Source: Chinchilla lanigera (taxonomy: Eukaryota > Chordata > Mammalia > Rodentia > Chinchillidae). From it: a stretch of 64,000 nt of DNA. A program made the position numbers and the translations under genes. Shown one piece after another: positions 10,820 to 22,535 of the stretch (the first letter of the stretch is position 1; the number at the start of each line of letters is the position of its first letter). The notes under the pieces are model-generated. The model saw nothing but the letters and a program-made list of their open reading frames with translations, was not told the DNA's origin and searched no databases. The DNA lies in the NCBI RefSeq assembly GCF_000276665.1, contig NW_004955404.1, forward strand, positions 33,542,155-33,606,154, written 5' to 3'.

Positions 10820-11060
10820 AGTGCCAGCCCCTCGCTCTTGACGTGTCCCAAACGGAGCCGCGTCACTGCCGCTCACGGCAGCGCCTGGGCGATGGGTTAG
10901 TATCCCCGATGAGCGACGCAGGCAGAGACGCCAAGCACACTCCTCAGGCCAAGAATGAAGAGGTTTGCGGGAGATGAGGAGGATTCAAATCCTCATCTAT
11001 GGGCTGTCAAATCTAGACCTTCATTCGAATCAAGCCCCAAACGCGCCGCTGAAAAGGCAG
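10820..11060. other. CpG-containing segment, no gene recognised
   Basis: Several CpGs around 10840-10930 and a short inverted word GAGGATT/AATCCTC at about 10977-10998. No coding signal seen. Confidence 0.35.
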
Positions 11061-11297
11061 TGAGGTGCTGACTCAGCAGGACTTTCTGTCATAAGACTGA
11101 AAAGTTCCACTAGGAAAAAAATCTTCCTGTAAAAAATAAATTAAAACAAAATGTTGACTGGAGATTCTCCATCCTCACTTCTTTGGTTGCATTTCCTTTC
11201 ACAGCTTCTGCACCACCTCCCAGAATTGCTACAGGCTGGCAACCAAGCCCTGGGTGCGTAGGTCTTTGGGAGACGTCGAAGACCCGAACTATGACAC

Positions 11298-11452
11298 TTT
11301 TTATTTTGTCTTTTTGAGACAGGGTCTCACTATGCAGTTCAGGCTGGGCTTGAGCTCACTTTGTAGCCCAGGCTGGTCTCAAACTCACAACGATCCTCCT
11401 GCCTCAGCCTCCCGAGTGCTGGGATTACAGGTGTGTACCACCACACCTGGCT
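11298..11452 (-). mobile_element. B1-like SINE, young type
   Basis: CTTTTTGAGACAGGGTCTC, two arms (GTTCAGGCTGGGCTTGAGC and GCCCAGGCTGGTCTCAAAC), ending CCACCACACCTGGCT. Nearly full length at about 150 bp. Confidence 0.95.
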
Positions 11453-11462
11453 AAAGAGCCGT

Positions 11463-11548
11463 CTTTTTTTTTTGGTACTGGGAATTGAACTCATGACCTC
11501 AGGCTTGCCAGGCAAGCACTTATGCCACTGAGCTACATCCCCAGCCCT
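11463..11548 (-). mobile_element. ID SINE
   Basis: Sits 10 bases after an inverted B1. T10, GGTACTGGGAATTGAACTC, GGCTTGCCAGGCAAGCAC, ending CTACATCCCCAGCCC. A and B boxes are well kept on the minus strand. Confidence 0.92.
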
Positions 11549-12420
11549 ATAACACCTTCTTTATCAAGGAGATCTGCCCCAACAGATGTGTTCATTTATT
11601 AGGAGTCTGATCCTCCAAATCAGTCATTGCTAACAGCAGAAGGGGCTGTTCAGTGTCTTCTTCATCCGTCCAGCAACCGTATTCCAAGATGACCTGATGA
11701 TTCACACCTAGGGGAGGACCTGTGTCCACATGTCATGCAAGCTCAGCTGTCTCCCCACCAACTGACCGTGTTTTTCATTTCGAACGCTCCCCTTTAACTT
11801 CCCCGCAGCTCCCCCACACCAACACCTCAACATCCTGCTAGGATCTTAGGGGCGCAAGTCACCCAAGAAGACCACACCTATAGTGGGCACAAAGAAGCAC
11901 TTCCCTTCGAGGAAGACTTGCCGCCCACTGCCAAGGAGTGACCGGCAGACTGCCGAGGCAAATGCTCCTTCCGCAGTCTCCCGTGGCTGAGCCGGGCCCT
12001 TCCTAGGGAAGCCCCAGGTGCTGTCGCAGACAGCGAGGGATGTAAAGACGCAGTCATTTGGGCCACTATGGGACAGTACCGGTGGTCGGCACTCACTCTG
12101 GCGCTCTTGGCTGGGTCCGCGCACCACCAATCTGATGGCGGCATTGCCAAGGTGGTCTAGTGGGAGAGGCATAGGTCAAAGCGGTAGCCAAAATAATCAA
12201 TTTCGCCTTCATAGAACGTGTAGGAACACACTGGGCAGATCCGCCATGTAAACTCAGGGAGACCGGAAACCCTGTCCTCATAAGGAAGGGTGCACAAGCA
12301 GGACTTTCAATAGCCCCACGCCGCGCCAGCAGGCTCAGAGCGCTGGAAACGTTAATACTAGCCCACGTGTCAGGGTCCATCCTGAGAGCCTCGGGCCGCC
12401 TGTTTGCTCTCAGCATGTCC
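11549..12420. other. CpG-containing stretch, no gene recognised
   Basis: CpG density rises between about 11990 and 12400. Open frames of 77 to 122 codons overlap on both strands without a recognisable domain, so they are not called as genes. Confidence 0.4.
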
Positions 12421-12429
12421 CCTGCTGAG

Positions 12430-12955
12430 TGGCGTCTGTATTCGTGTCCAGGAGCTGCCACAGCAAAGTGCCTCGGAGCTGCTGCAGTATTCCTTCAGTT
12501 CCAGAGGCTGGAAATCCAGCCTCGTGGTGTGCGCAGGGCCGGCGCTCTGGGAAGTACCACGGGGCCCTTCCTCGCCTCTTCCCGGGATGTGGTAGTGGTC
12601 ACAGTCTCCAGCGCTCCCTCACTCGCAGCTTCACACCGCGTCGTTCCGTGGCCTTCTGTGGTGTCTGCACTCGGGCCGCCCTCTGCGTGTGCCTCTCCTC
12701 AGAAGACTCCGGCATACCCCACTCTTCCTTGTTTTCCTTTTTCCTGCTCTTTGCTTCATTGCCATGCGTGGGTCTAACTGCGGTCCTTGCACATGCTAGA
12801 CAAGCAACTACCACTAAGCTACACCCCAGTCCTGACCTCATGCTAACTTGAGTATGTTTACAAGGCCCTGTTTCCAAGTATGGCCACATGCACAGGTGTC
12901 AGAAGTTAGAAATTAAACACCGCATCTTTTTGAGGGACATAATTAAACCCAAACT
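12430..12955 (+). repeat. ancient mammalian interspersed repeat, interrupted
   Basis: Words such as CAGTTCCAGAGGCTGGAAAT, then later AGGCCCTGTTTCCAAGTATGG and the tail GGGACATAATTAAACCC, follow the order of a common old mammalian repeat. A degraded inverted ID unit (about 12760-12833, GCTAGACAAGC to CTACACCCCAG) interrupts it. Family not named. Confidence 0.5.
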
Positions 12956-12972
12956 TTAGCCCAAGCTGAAGT

Positions 12973-13164
12973 TCTTTTTTACTTTTATTTTTAGTACCTA
13001 GGGACCCCTGAGATACATCTCCAGCCATTTTTCTTTTTCTTTTTCTTTTTTAATTTAGAGACAAGGTCTTGCTAAATTACCCAAGCTGGCCTCAAACTTG
13101 CAATCCTCCTGCCTCAGCCTCCCATGTAGCTAGAATTGCAGGCATGTGCTGCTCCATCCAGCTC
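12973..13164 (-). mobile_element. B1+ID dimer
   Basis: Short inverted ID end (GTACCTAGGGACCCCTGAG to CTCCAGCC), (TTTTTC)n linker, then inverted B1 half with GAGACAAGGTCTTGC to TCCATCCAGCTC. Confidence 0.8.
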
Positions 13165-13218
13165 AACCTAAAACTTCTGTATTGGATATAATCCATGTAT
13201 TTCTTGTTTACTGACACC

Positions 13219-13422
13219 AGTGTTTTGTTTTGTTTTGTTTTTTTACCAGCACTGGAGATTGAATCCAGAGCCTTAGCACTGGGATACATCCCCAGGCTTT
13301 TAATTTTTTTTTTCTTTGAGACTGTGTCTCACGAAGACACTGAATCACTCATTTGCCCAGGCTGAGCTTCAACTTCCTCCTGCCTCAGCTTCCCAGACAG
13401 CTGGGATTACGGGCACGCTTGA
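13219..13422 (-). mobile_element. B1+ID dimer with (TTTTG)n
   Basis: (TTTTG)n run, CCAGCACTGGAGATTGAATCC, shortened ID middle, then inverted B1 half with TTGCCCAGGCTGAGC and GGATTACGGGCACGC. About 50 bases from the previous dimer in the same direction. Confidence 0.8.
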
Positions 13423-13630
13423 CTTTGATATCATAAACCAGGGACTTCAGGAAACACGCATGCATATACTCATGTATGCACACGTACTCTGGCCTCCACC
13501 TAAGAAACTAACTGGTTAAGCTAAAATAAGAGAAAGTATTACTTTAGAACAACTCTGACTTTAGCGCATCAGTGTGAATAGCCAGATACCCCGAAATGGT
13601 ACAGCAATCTGAACTCCAGAATAATGCACA

Positions 13631-13715
13631 GGCTGGGACGCGGTTTCGGGTACAGCGAGAGCTGAATGTGCACTAGGTCCTGGGTTCAACCTCAGGGCCA
13701 AAATGAATAAATAAG
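13631..13715 (+). mobile_element. ID-like SINE, old
   Basis: GGCTGGGACGCGGTTTCGG, ACTAGGTCCTGGGTTCAACC and an (AATA)n tail. Confidence 0.65.
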
Positions 13716-13810
13716 TAGAATCGTGACGTCCTGTTGAAATTCATTGTGCCTAATCTACTTGTCTGACCGTGGTATAACTACACCTAAGAGCTAACTTGAA
13801 ACTGAACTGA

Positions 13811-13978
13811 GTGCTAGGCACGGGGCCGCCTGCCCGCAGTCCGAGCACCGAGAGGGGCTGAGCCCACTTTGAGGAACTGAGCGTCCTGGCGTGACCCTGT
13901 CTCAAAATAAAAGAACAAAAAGAGGCTGGGATGTAGTTCAGTCATACAGCAACCCTGGGTTTGATCCCGCCAGTACTG
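13811..13978 (+). mobile_element. B1+ID dimer, old
   Basis: Strongly diverged B1 half ending GACCCTGTCTC, A-rich linker, then GAGGCTGGGATGTAGTTCAG and CCCTGGGTTTGATCC. Confidence 0.75.
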
Positions 13979-13989
13979 AGAAAAGAGAA

Positions 13990-14510
13990 TAGAGAAAGTG
14001 TATTGAAAAGGCTTTCTCCTTTTTACACACAATGTAAATACAAAGATTTATAAGCTTTCTGGCACAATATAAATTTCTCTGTACGTAAGGAACTCGATGT
14101 ACTATGAGGCTTGTAGTTTGGAGCTGTTTTTCCTGCAGTACGACAGAATCCACCGATCACCTGGTTGCCCTGGTTCGGGTGTGGCATCGGCCATGGAATA
14201 AAGGCCGTGAGCACCCTGGCTTTATCCTTTCAAAACTGAGTTACAGTCATGAATTAAGTTCGTTCTTCAGGTTGCACACAAAGCTGATGCACTTTCAGTG
14301 TCTGACTCCGGTGACATTTCCTTCAAAGCACGTCACTGTGGGCTTGGAGAACTGTGTTCTGAAGCATTCCCTAATGATAAGTCAGCTCACTGGGTTTCTA
14401 CTTGCTATTCCAAAGTTCAACCAAGCCGTGACATGTTTTGCTTTTCTTTAATAGAAGAACCTACTCAGGTGGCATGGGGATTCTAGAGGGTGTGATGCTA
14501 AAATAATGTT
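13990..14510. other. no gene recognised
   Basis: A 115-codon plus-strand frame (14104-14451) has no recognisable domain and no repeat explanation. Evidence for coding is weak. Confidence 0.4.
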
Positions 14511-14513
14511 TGT

Positions 14514-14672
14514 GGCTGGGTGTGGTGGTGCACACCTGTAGTCCTAGTACTGTACTCAGGAGGCTGAGGCAGGAGGATCACTGCAAGTTACAGCCAGCCT
14601 GGACTACATCGTAGTTCAAGCCCAGACTGAACTACATAGGTAGATCCTGTATCAAAAAAGCAAATAAAAAAG
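14514..14672 (+). mobile_element. B1-like SINE
   Basis: TGGCTGGGTGTGGTGGTGC to GATCCTGTATC plus A-rich tail, with the duplicated arm (GCCTGGACTACATCG then AGACTGAACTACATAGG). Confidence 0.9.
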
Positions 14673-14783
14673 TTTGTTATTGGATGCAAATACTATCATT
14701 CTTCAGTATGTTTTCTACAGGCTTTATTATATTGTCCTAATCTAAAATGACAGATGACTTGTAAGGTCAAGAATACCTAAGAG

Positions 14784-14926
14784 AGCTGGGCGTGGTGGCA
14801 CACACCTGTAATCCCAGCACTTGGGAGGCTGAGGCAGGAGGATCGTTGTGAGTTCGAGATCAGCCTGGGCTACAAAGTGCACTCAAGGCCAGCCTGAGCT
14901 ACATAACAAGACCCTGTCTCAAAAAG

Positions 14927-14960
<34 letters not shown>
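14784..14960 (+). mobile_element. B1-like SINE, young, long A tail
   Basis: Near-consensus unit from GAGCTGGGCGTGGTGGC to GACCCTGTCTC with an A run of about 30. AATACCTAAG precedes the unit (about 14772-14781) and follows the tail, a plausible target duplication. Confidence 0.95.
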
Positions 14961-14964
<4 letters not shown>

Positions 14965-15225
14965 CTAAGGGAAACAATTCATTATTTTGATATATACAGG
15001 CGAGCTGATCAACAAATATCATCAATTAACAAAAGGAGTGCTTATTTTAACTCCTTAGCTCTGTGTGTTTTAATGATTGGCAACTTTGGATATAAGTTAC
15101 AACTGGAAAGAATGTCATGAATTGATATTCTGGAGAAGAATTCATGAAAGTCTTTTTTACTGGTTGATTATTCTTTAGTTTTCTAGGTTTTCATTTGATT
15201 GCTTTATGTCTGGAACAGACTGCTT

Positions 15226-15500
15226 GGATGTGAAACCTGGTTGTGAAGTCTCTCACTACTAACATGAACTTCGGGCAACATTATCTGAGTGAATTTTTTT
15301 TTCCCCCCCTCCGGTACCAGGAACCAAACTCACGACCTTGCGCTTGCCAGGCAGGCGCTTTTGCCGCTGAGCTAAATCCCCAGCCCCCCAGGGCAACATT
15401 ATCAACATCCCTGTGCCTCAGCTTTCTCACCTGTGAAATATGGATGCCAATCACGCAGGGAAGATGATTGCATACATCTCAGGGGATTACGTAAATACTT
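15226..15500 (+). mobile_element. MIR, split by an ID insertion
   Basis: MIR parts TGAAACCTGGTTGTGAAGTC and, beyond the insertion, CTGTGCCTCAGCTTTCTCACC then ATTGCATACATCTCAGGGG. Confidence 0.75.
15294..15388 (-). mobile_element. ID SINE, young type, nested in MIR
   Basis: T-run, CCTCCGGTACCAGGAACC, TTGCGCTTGCCAGGCAGGC, ending CTAAATCCCCAGCCC. GGGCAACATTATC occurs at 15273-15285 and again at 15391-15403, consistent with a target duplication. Confidence 0.92.
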
Positions 15501-15630
15501 ACAAAGTTGGTACCTATGAAGAACTCTCTTCCTAACCCGTCTCTTCTTCCTCCCACTTGACCTCTGAAGTGGGAAACAGAGATGTTTACTAAACCACAGA
15601 AAAGTGTCATTTGACAAATATTGATCTAGA

Positions 15631-15719
15631 TACAGTGGTAGCTCAGTTCATGAACTTAATTCTTTCCACTATTCTGGTCAGAGAAACAATTACGTTTGTG
15701 AACCAAGATATGACTGTAT
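15631..15719. mobile_element. Tigger-derived MITE
   Basis: About 89 bp with terminal inverted repeats. The left end TACAGTGGTAGCTCAGTTCA pairs with the reverse complement of the right end TGAACCAAGATATGACTGTA at most positions. TA at each edge fits the TcMar target site. No coding capacity. Confidence 0.8.
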
Positions 15720-16019
15720 AGCAAATAGAAACCAACAGTTGTTCATATCTTGGAGTAACGTAAAAACAAAAACAAAAAAAAACACATTTAAGAAGTATTC
15801 TGCCAGAGCAAGGCCTTATCTCAAGGGGGGAAAAGGTTTGTTTCTAATCATCTCACACATAACAAAGAAAATATGAGGAAGAACATTTTTTTAAAGAAAC
15901 ATTTTATTCTATAAGGTCAAAGGCTAATGACAATTTATGTCCATTCTCAGAGAACAAACACAACATTCTAGAGACATTCTTCTAGATCTTCTTGCTTCAT
16001 ACCCAAAAGATCTTTGTTC

Positions 16020-16243
16020 GTTGGGTTGGCTTGGGTTAGTTGATTGGTTGAGTGGGTTTGGCTGGTTTGGCTTGAGTTAGTTGGTTGGTTGGTTGGGTTG
16101 GTTGGTTTGGTTGGTTGGTTGGATTTTTGAGACAGAGTCTCACTGTGTAGTCCAGACCAGCCCTGAACTTGCTGTATAGCTCAGGCTCACCTCCAACTCA
16201 CAGTCCTCCTGCCTCTGCCTCCCTAGTGCTACCAGGCCTGGCA
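16020..16243 (-). mobile_element. B1-like SINE with long GGTT-type satellite tail
   Basis: About 100 bases of TTGG/TTGGG variants (16020-16123) lead into GAGACAGAGTCTCACTG and an inverted B1 body ending ACCAGGCCTGGC. The tail appears to have expanded as TTGG from the opposite strand of an A-rich end. Confidence 0.85.
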
Positions 16244-16249
16244 AGACAG

Positions 16250-17100
16250 TAAAGGTTTTTACATAGGAGTATATTCTGTAGTTTTAGAAATAAGTAGCAG
16301 CTGTGCAGACGTATACTGGAAGAAAAAGATCAGGAGGAGCTCCAGTGTCTCTAACTTAGGGTGCCATGAACTTAACTAAGGGCACAGAGAATGTGTAACT
16401 AGCCCTCAGACAGAAAATGGTGGTTATACTTCAGGACTCACTGTGCTAGCGATACCTGAAAGATATTCTTACAGACTTTTTCAGGTAATCTTTGGGGATT
16501 CAGGGCTGCAGCTCATGATACATCCAAACGCACTGATCCTAAACCACTCCAATAGCAGTAAAGTGAATATAACCCCTGGCAAAGGAAAATAAAGCTAGAA
16601 AGGTGGACAAAGACAGCTCTTTGGAGATTAACCAGGGGCTTGTGCAGGATACTAAGAACAGAGAAGGAAGACAAGGACACCGATCCAATCCCAAGGTATT
16701 CCAAGAATGACGGGTTTGTAGAACAACACCAGGCAAAACAAGGGTGCATCCAACATGATCTTGTAGTTGGGAACTGGCTAAGGATCGCTGAAAACACAAT
16801 TTCAGTGAATGGAGAAGTCAGTCAGTCAGAAACCCAATTATACTACACTCAGAGTTGAAAGGGAAGGGAAAAAGCAAAAGTGATTCAATACTCATTTCTA
16901 AGCCCTTGTCACAACTATTTTTCTATGCAATTTCTTTCAAAGAGTTGGCTGTGGTCTATTGAAACAGCTACCCCGGTAGAAATTTAAAATATATTTATCC
17001 AGCTAATGCGTGAAACATAAACATGGCAGGTACGAGAAACCAGTGCGATGAGAAGGTAAGACTGAAGACAGGAACACTAGGAAAACCCAATGTCAACACA
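16250..17100. other. no gene recognised
   Basis: Single-copy looking. Frames of 72 to 94 codons on both strands between 16513 and 16858 mirror each other and carry no known motif. Confidence 0.45.
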
Positions 17101-17108
17101 GGCACACA

Positions 17109-17190
17109 GGATTGGGCATGTAGCTCAGCCACATAGTGTCCGCCTAGCAAGCACAAGGTCCTGAGTTCAAATCCCAGTACCAAAAGAAAA
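17109..17190 (+). mobile_element. ID SINE
   Basis: GATTGGGCATGTAGCTCAG, GCCTAGCAAGCACAAGG, GAGTTCAAATCCCAGTACC, short A-rich tail. Just beyond it is a local 19-base tandem repeat (AAAAGAAAACTCATTTCAA, twice, about 17222-17260). Confidence 0.88.
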
Positions 17191-17467
17191 GAGGCATAGA
17201 ACAAAATAAGAAAGGAGAAAACAAAAAGAAAACTCATTTCAAAAAGAAAACTCATTTCAACTTCTTTGCCATTTATCATGTTTATGCTCACTGTGTTTAG
17301 TATCATCTTATGTTCACTATTGAGAAAATAAATGATGCTGACTTTCTGTCTTATTCACAAATTAAAAACATAATGGAACATCATGTCATTCTAATAGAAT
17401 CTTGATAAACACATAATAAAATGCAAACAAGTTCATATGTGAATTTTTTATAAATCAATCTTCTGGG

Positions 17468-17625
17468 GGGCAGGGTTGTAGTGGCACATGCTGAAATCCC
17501 AGCACTTGGGAGGCTGAGACTGACAATCACAAATTTGAGGACAACCTAGGTTACATAAGGAGTTCAAGACCAGCCTGGACTACATAGCAAGACCCTGTCT
17601 CGAACTACTAAAGTAAAACAAAAAA
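17468..17625 (+). mobile_element. B1-like SINE
   Basis: AGGGTTGTAGTGGCACATG to GACCCTGTCTCG, with duplicated arm, A-rich tail. Confidence 0.88.
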
Positions 17626-18417
17626 ATACTGAAGGGTAAAAGTGGGGCATGGAAAACTGTAGACTGAAGTAATACTTCTCACTTCAGGGGGATATTTATG
17701 CTAAGCTACCTGGGGAGGAAGGGGGTTTTGATTACAGGAAAGGGTAGCGCATGGCTATGTCTCAAAAAACAAACAAACGTACAAACAAAAAAAGACTTGC
17801 TTTTATTATGATGTTAGGAGGCCTTTGAAAGTTTGGGGAAAGTTGTAGCAGGGTCTTACTTTCAAAATATTGTCCTGGCTACTTGAGATGCTGAGGCTGG
17901 GTAGCTCAAACCAGAATGATGGCAACGCTGGTGGTGAGAAGCATTCAGATCCTAACTAAACTTTGATAGTAAAGCTGCCAAACTGGTTCATCAAGGGTGA
18001 CTCGGAGCGTCTGACCTGGGCATTGGAAAGGTGGACCTGCCTTTAGCTGAGGTGGATGAGGACGCGGCACCAGATTCGGAGGGGAGGCAGGAAGTCACAT
18101 TTTGGGCCATGTTATGTTTGAGAAGTCTCCTAGGTGTCCAAGCAGGGAGTTCAGCGAGACACTTAGTGCTCAAGCCTGGGATTCCAACGGTGCTGATGTC
18201 CCGGAGTCTCATGGAACAGACCCGAGGGCAGCCACCCTGGCCTCCTCTGGAGGAATTAGCTGAAGCTGCTGCCCTGGAAGACACTCCATCAGAAACCTTT
18301 TGCAGAAAGGCCTTCCAGAGAGAAGTTCTCCCAAATCCCCAGCCTGGAATGTTTAAGGCAAGTGATTAGTCACAGGGAGCGTGTTGGATGCGAAAGAGTG
18401 TGTTGCTCAAAAAGGAA

Positions 18418-18506
18418 GCACGAGGTAGGAGGATCACAAATTCAAGCCTAGCCTGGACAATTGAACAACTTGGCAAACCCTCTCCCAAAATTTAAAATAA
18501 AAAAGA
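18418..18506 (+). mobile_element. B1-like SINE, 5'-truncated
   Basis: GCACGAGGTAGGAGGATCAC, TTCAAGCCTAGCCTGG, then an A-rich end. Confidence 0.7.
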
Positions 18507-18509
18507 AAG

Positions 18510-20129
18510 ATATGAGGGAAAGAGGAAGCAAGAGTCCTGAGAGGAGAAAACCAGAAGCAGGAGGAGGATGGTCGCCTCTGTCTTCACCACAGAAGACTCA
18601 GAGGTGCCACTGGCCTCACCACACCTGCCTTCACTCCTCACGGCCATGTCTTTCACAAAAGGAGCAGAAGTCACAACTCAGGACTTAGCAGTCCCGACCC
18701 GCTCCCTAGCAAGGCTGCTGAAGGAAGATGCAAAGTTCAAGGACAAGAGATGCTGTTAAACTGATAATTTGCAAAGAAGAGAACTGTAATCTCCTGCACA
18801 CGGGAGACTCTGGCCCTGCTTGTTCCCTGCTTTTTCTCTGCTGTCTTCCAAGCCTGACTCTCTCTGGCAATAAACCTGAAAAACAGGCTTGGACATGGGT
18901 TGCTCTGTTCCTTTCCCTATACGTTCACTGCATGTGATCATACTGGTATCCTTGGTTACTTGTGCAGCATTCAAGAGTCTCTCAGATAGAACACAATAAG
19001 CCACTAAGTGGATAGAGCTTCAATTAAATAGCTGCTGGTCCCTGTGACTTCTGTGAGCACAAGGGGCAGGCTCTGGGCTCTGACACACCCGTCTGACCCA
19101 ACACACGTTTACTAACCATCTTCTAGGTTTGGGCAGGCCTTAGGGAGAGGGTTCAGAGAAGAAAAGACCATACATGACCCTGGAGTCCTTTCAGGGCAGC
19201 CACACTGACCTTTCTCAAGCGGCACACCTGCGGTGGTCATGTTTTATAAGGTCATAAGTCTTCACCTTGGCTCAGAAAGTTCCCAGGGTGAAGGAACCAG
19301 GCCTGTTATGGTGTCATTCCATCTACTCTAAAGCAGCAGGTCCCAAGTAGAGATGGTTGACCTACTGGACACTGTGTGGAGCCTTTTTGGTTTTCTCAAC
19401 TGGAGGTCATGGTGGGAGTGGCTGCTGCTGGCACCTACTAGGGGACAGTCTGAGTCCCCATAATAAGGAATTATGCAGCCTCAAATGCCCAGAGTACTGA
19501 GGTTGAGACACGTGTTTATAGCAACCCTTCCTTCTAGCCCTTGTGTTCTTATAACATACACCATTTAATGCACCAACGCTTAGCAACAGCAACACTAAGA
19601 AAGGTCCGTGTGTCACTGATAAGATGTGGAAAGCAGGAGAGTGTGAAGGACATGTATTGCAGATGTAAGTGACTCCCACACCTTGCTGGGAGCTGGCCAA
19701 AGATCTGAGATTTGCATCTTTCTCCTACCCAGCCTAGAAAACTCCTGCAGAAGAAGACAGAATCTGGTCCAATAATGGCGTGACAAACATGTATCTTTTG
19801 TCTTTCTTTCCTAATACTCCTTATTGTCCCTTCCATGTGCAAATTTTATTCCTATCTGTTGATTTCTCTCTCATGTTCTACTTGGCGCATGGCAGTTTCT
19901 TCCTCCTCCTCATTTTCACCTCACCAGATTCATGTGCTCCCTCACATCTAGCTCGAATGTTGACTCACTCAGTCACTCCAGCTACTTCAGGCCACATCCA
20001 GGAAGGTCGCTCGACCCACTACACAGAAACACACTCCTACCGCAGCCAGCCCTCCCTCCACATTCGACAACAAAGACTGTGGTTCTGTGTGTGACTCCCA
20101 GCTGAGCTATGGAGTGCTTTGAGTCCGAT
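18510..20129. other. SINE-free stretch, no gene recognised
   Basis: About 1.6 kb with no B1 or ID unit. A CTGGCAATAAACC word at about 18866 could be a poly(A) signal of an old element or transcript, but nothing upstream is recognised. Frames near 100 codons (19549-20094) overlap on opposite strands. Confidence 0.45.
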
Positions 20130-20267
20130 TTCTTTTCTTTTTTATTTATTTTTTCTTGTTATTGAGACTGAATCTCACTACATAGCCCAGGCTTGCCTCA
20201 AAGTGGAGTTCCTCCTGCCCCGGCCTCCTAAATGCTGACTTTACAGGCATGCATCACCATGCCCAGA
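20130..20267 (-). mobile_element. B1-like SINE, old
   Basis: T-rich lead, TTGAGACTGAATCTCAC, one-arm body with CTCCTGCCCCGGCC, ending CACCATGCCCAGA. Confidence 0.85.
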
Positions 20268-21140
20268 GGGGTCCAGTTTCTCATTAGGAAGAACAAATAT
20301 ATTTATCCGAAATCTTACATGACTGGAAGCTGTGCAATCATATGGCACAGATGAAAGCGGGAAAGTGATACTATATTCCAGGCAAATTGTTGCTATGAAT
20401 GTGTTATCTGCAGAGGAAAAATAAAGAGCATTGTGGAGAAATGGCCAGCGTCAGCTCAGGCCACTTCACGTGTCCAGTTCTGAAAGGGTCCTTTTTCGTT
20501 AGGCAAGATTGAAGGAGAAAAGAAACATTTCTGCTTCTAGGCTGGCAGATAAAGGCATCTGAAAAGTTTTATTTAAAATATAGGCAATTTAACTGATTCA
20601 TTTTCAAGGAGTGGGTTGTGGGAAACAATAGATTTTTTTTTTTTTTTGCATGGGGGAAAAAAAGATCAGTTCTGACTTAATAAAAGTCATGACTCATAAC
20701 GACTCAGTATTTTAAAAAAGGAAGACTGCTGAGAAGTGGGAAAAGTAAGCTTAGCCTCTGTGCCCCACGTTGTTTTCTTTCTATCCAGGTGAGAACAGCT
20801 CCTTGGTTTGCCTGGGCCAACCAAGACCACCTCGGTGCTCAGCATCATTACCAGCTCTTCGTCACCTGGCTGTAGAAAAGAGGAGCCCCGTCCCAAAAGT
20901 TGTCTGCTCTTCTGCCCTTGCAACACAAAACTCCTGGGTCAGGGGGATGAGGGCCAGCCTTGGGGTACAGGCTGTATTGGGAGTCAAACCCAGCTGGGCC
21001 CCAATTCTGCATCAGCCGATTTCCCACTGGATGGACTTCAGCAAGTCGTGCATTTTCCTAAGCTATTTTCTTGGTGTTCCACAGAGACTCACAGAGGAGT
21101 CAATGAGAAAAATGTATGCAAAGCACTTTACAAAAGTGCT
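20268..21140. other. no gene recognised
   Basis: Frames of 133 and 149 codons (20770-21257, plus, two phases) and 79 codons (minus) overlap here. The longest runs into the next SINE. No domain is recognised. Confidence 0.4.
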
Positions 21141-21142
21141 GG

Positions 21143-21300
21143 TAGGCAGGTGCAGTGGTGCTCACCTGTAATCCCAGCATTCAGGAGGCTGAGGCAGGGA
21201 GGTCACTGTGAGTTCAAGGCCACCCTGGGATACATAGTGAGTTCAAGCCCAGTCTAGACTATCTAGCCAAACCTTGTCTCAAAAAAACAAAGATAAGAGG
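21143..21300 (+). mobile_element. B1-like SINE
   Basis: GTAGGCAGGTGCAGTGGTG to CTTGTCTCAAAAAAAC with duplicated arm. Confidence 0.9.
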
Positions 21301-22207
21301 AAAGAAGAAAAAAAATAGGTGCTTAAAAAATGATAGAGAGAAGACAGTAGCCTCTTCCTTTAATTCCACTTGATTTTGCCCCTAACCTTTATGCTTTTCC
21401 TACAATTTGATCAGTTTTTCTCAGGATCTTCAGAAAAAGTCTTTCTCACTTTGTTAACAACACCCTCTGTCTGTCTCTCATACCAAGGACAAGTTTGGTT
21501 TCCTTCTTACTGCCCATATATTTCTTAGCATCCACCTTGGGAAACATGACATGTTTAAAATGCAGGAGAGCAACCTGTCGGTAAACTCCAGGCTCAGAAC
21601 AAAGTGGGAACATGACAATGAACATGAATTATGTGCTGCATCGCACCGGAGTTCTGAAACAGGAAAATTGCCTCTGGTGGGTGCGGTTCCACAGTCATAT
21701 AATGTGGTTTACAGTTTAAAATATCGACTATAAAACACCAGCTCTGAGTGAGTTTTGGTTTGGCTATAACCACAGCAAAAAGAAAGCCCACTCATACTAG
21801 GAGCGACCTTTACACCTGTTTGGGTTTCTTAGTAACTTATTTTAACAGACTGTCTATACAAGATGGAGTTTTATGACTGGTATCAGTTCAAAGGTGAGGA
21901 CAATGCGAACAAAGTGTATTTGGCCATATTTTCCAGTGCATTTAGTTCTCATGAAATGCAACAACAGATGGACTCCTGCAGCATGGAATTTTCTTTTTCT
22001 TTTTTGAATAAGGGCTCAACAAGCAGAAATGATAAATGAGCAGAACTTCTTCCAATCGTCCCAACAGGGAAAAATGCTCTTTTGAAAGAATTCACTCTGG
22101 TTATCAAGCAAAAGTTAGCAGTCTCCGCAGAACCTTTCCTTTCCCAGGCCCTACTGGCTCTGGCTGTTCATCGTGCAGCCTGGCGAATCTTTTTGTACCA
22201 GAAGCCT

Positions 22208-22350
22208 ACGACAGTGCACAGCTGTCATCCCGGAACTCTGGGAGGCTGAGGCAGTTTAGCAACTTAGAAAGACCCTGTCCCAAAAGAAAATATAATGAAG
22301 GGCTGGGGAAGACCCTGTGAAAACTTGGGCTCAATAGCCAGTACAAAAAA
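22208..22350 (+). mobile_element. B1+ID dimer, shortened
   Basis: CGACAGTGCACAGCTGTC, TGGGAGGCTGAGGCAG, a deletion in the B1 middle, GACCCTGTCCC, then ID-like GGGCTGGGGAAGAC and TGGGCTCAATAGCCAGTAC. Confidence 0.65.
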
Positions 22351-22535
22351 AGAAAGGAAGAAAGAAAGAGAGCGAGCAAGAAGTGGAACCCTCAGCTGCC
22401 AATCAGCAAACACGAATACATGAGAAAGCAGATTGTGTCACAGAAACGAAAGGTCACCTTGGGAACCTGGAAATAGTGACTGCTTTTCTGCTGATCATCC
22501 TATCCTCTCTGAGAAAGAGTCACACAGGTTAGGTA

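Noticed and set aside
12367..12851. Frames of 136 and 140 codons
   Set aside because: They overlap in different phases across an old interspersed repeat and an ID-like unit.
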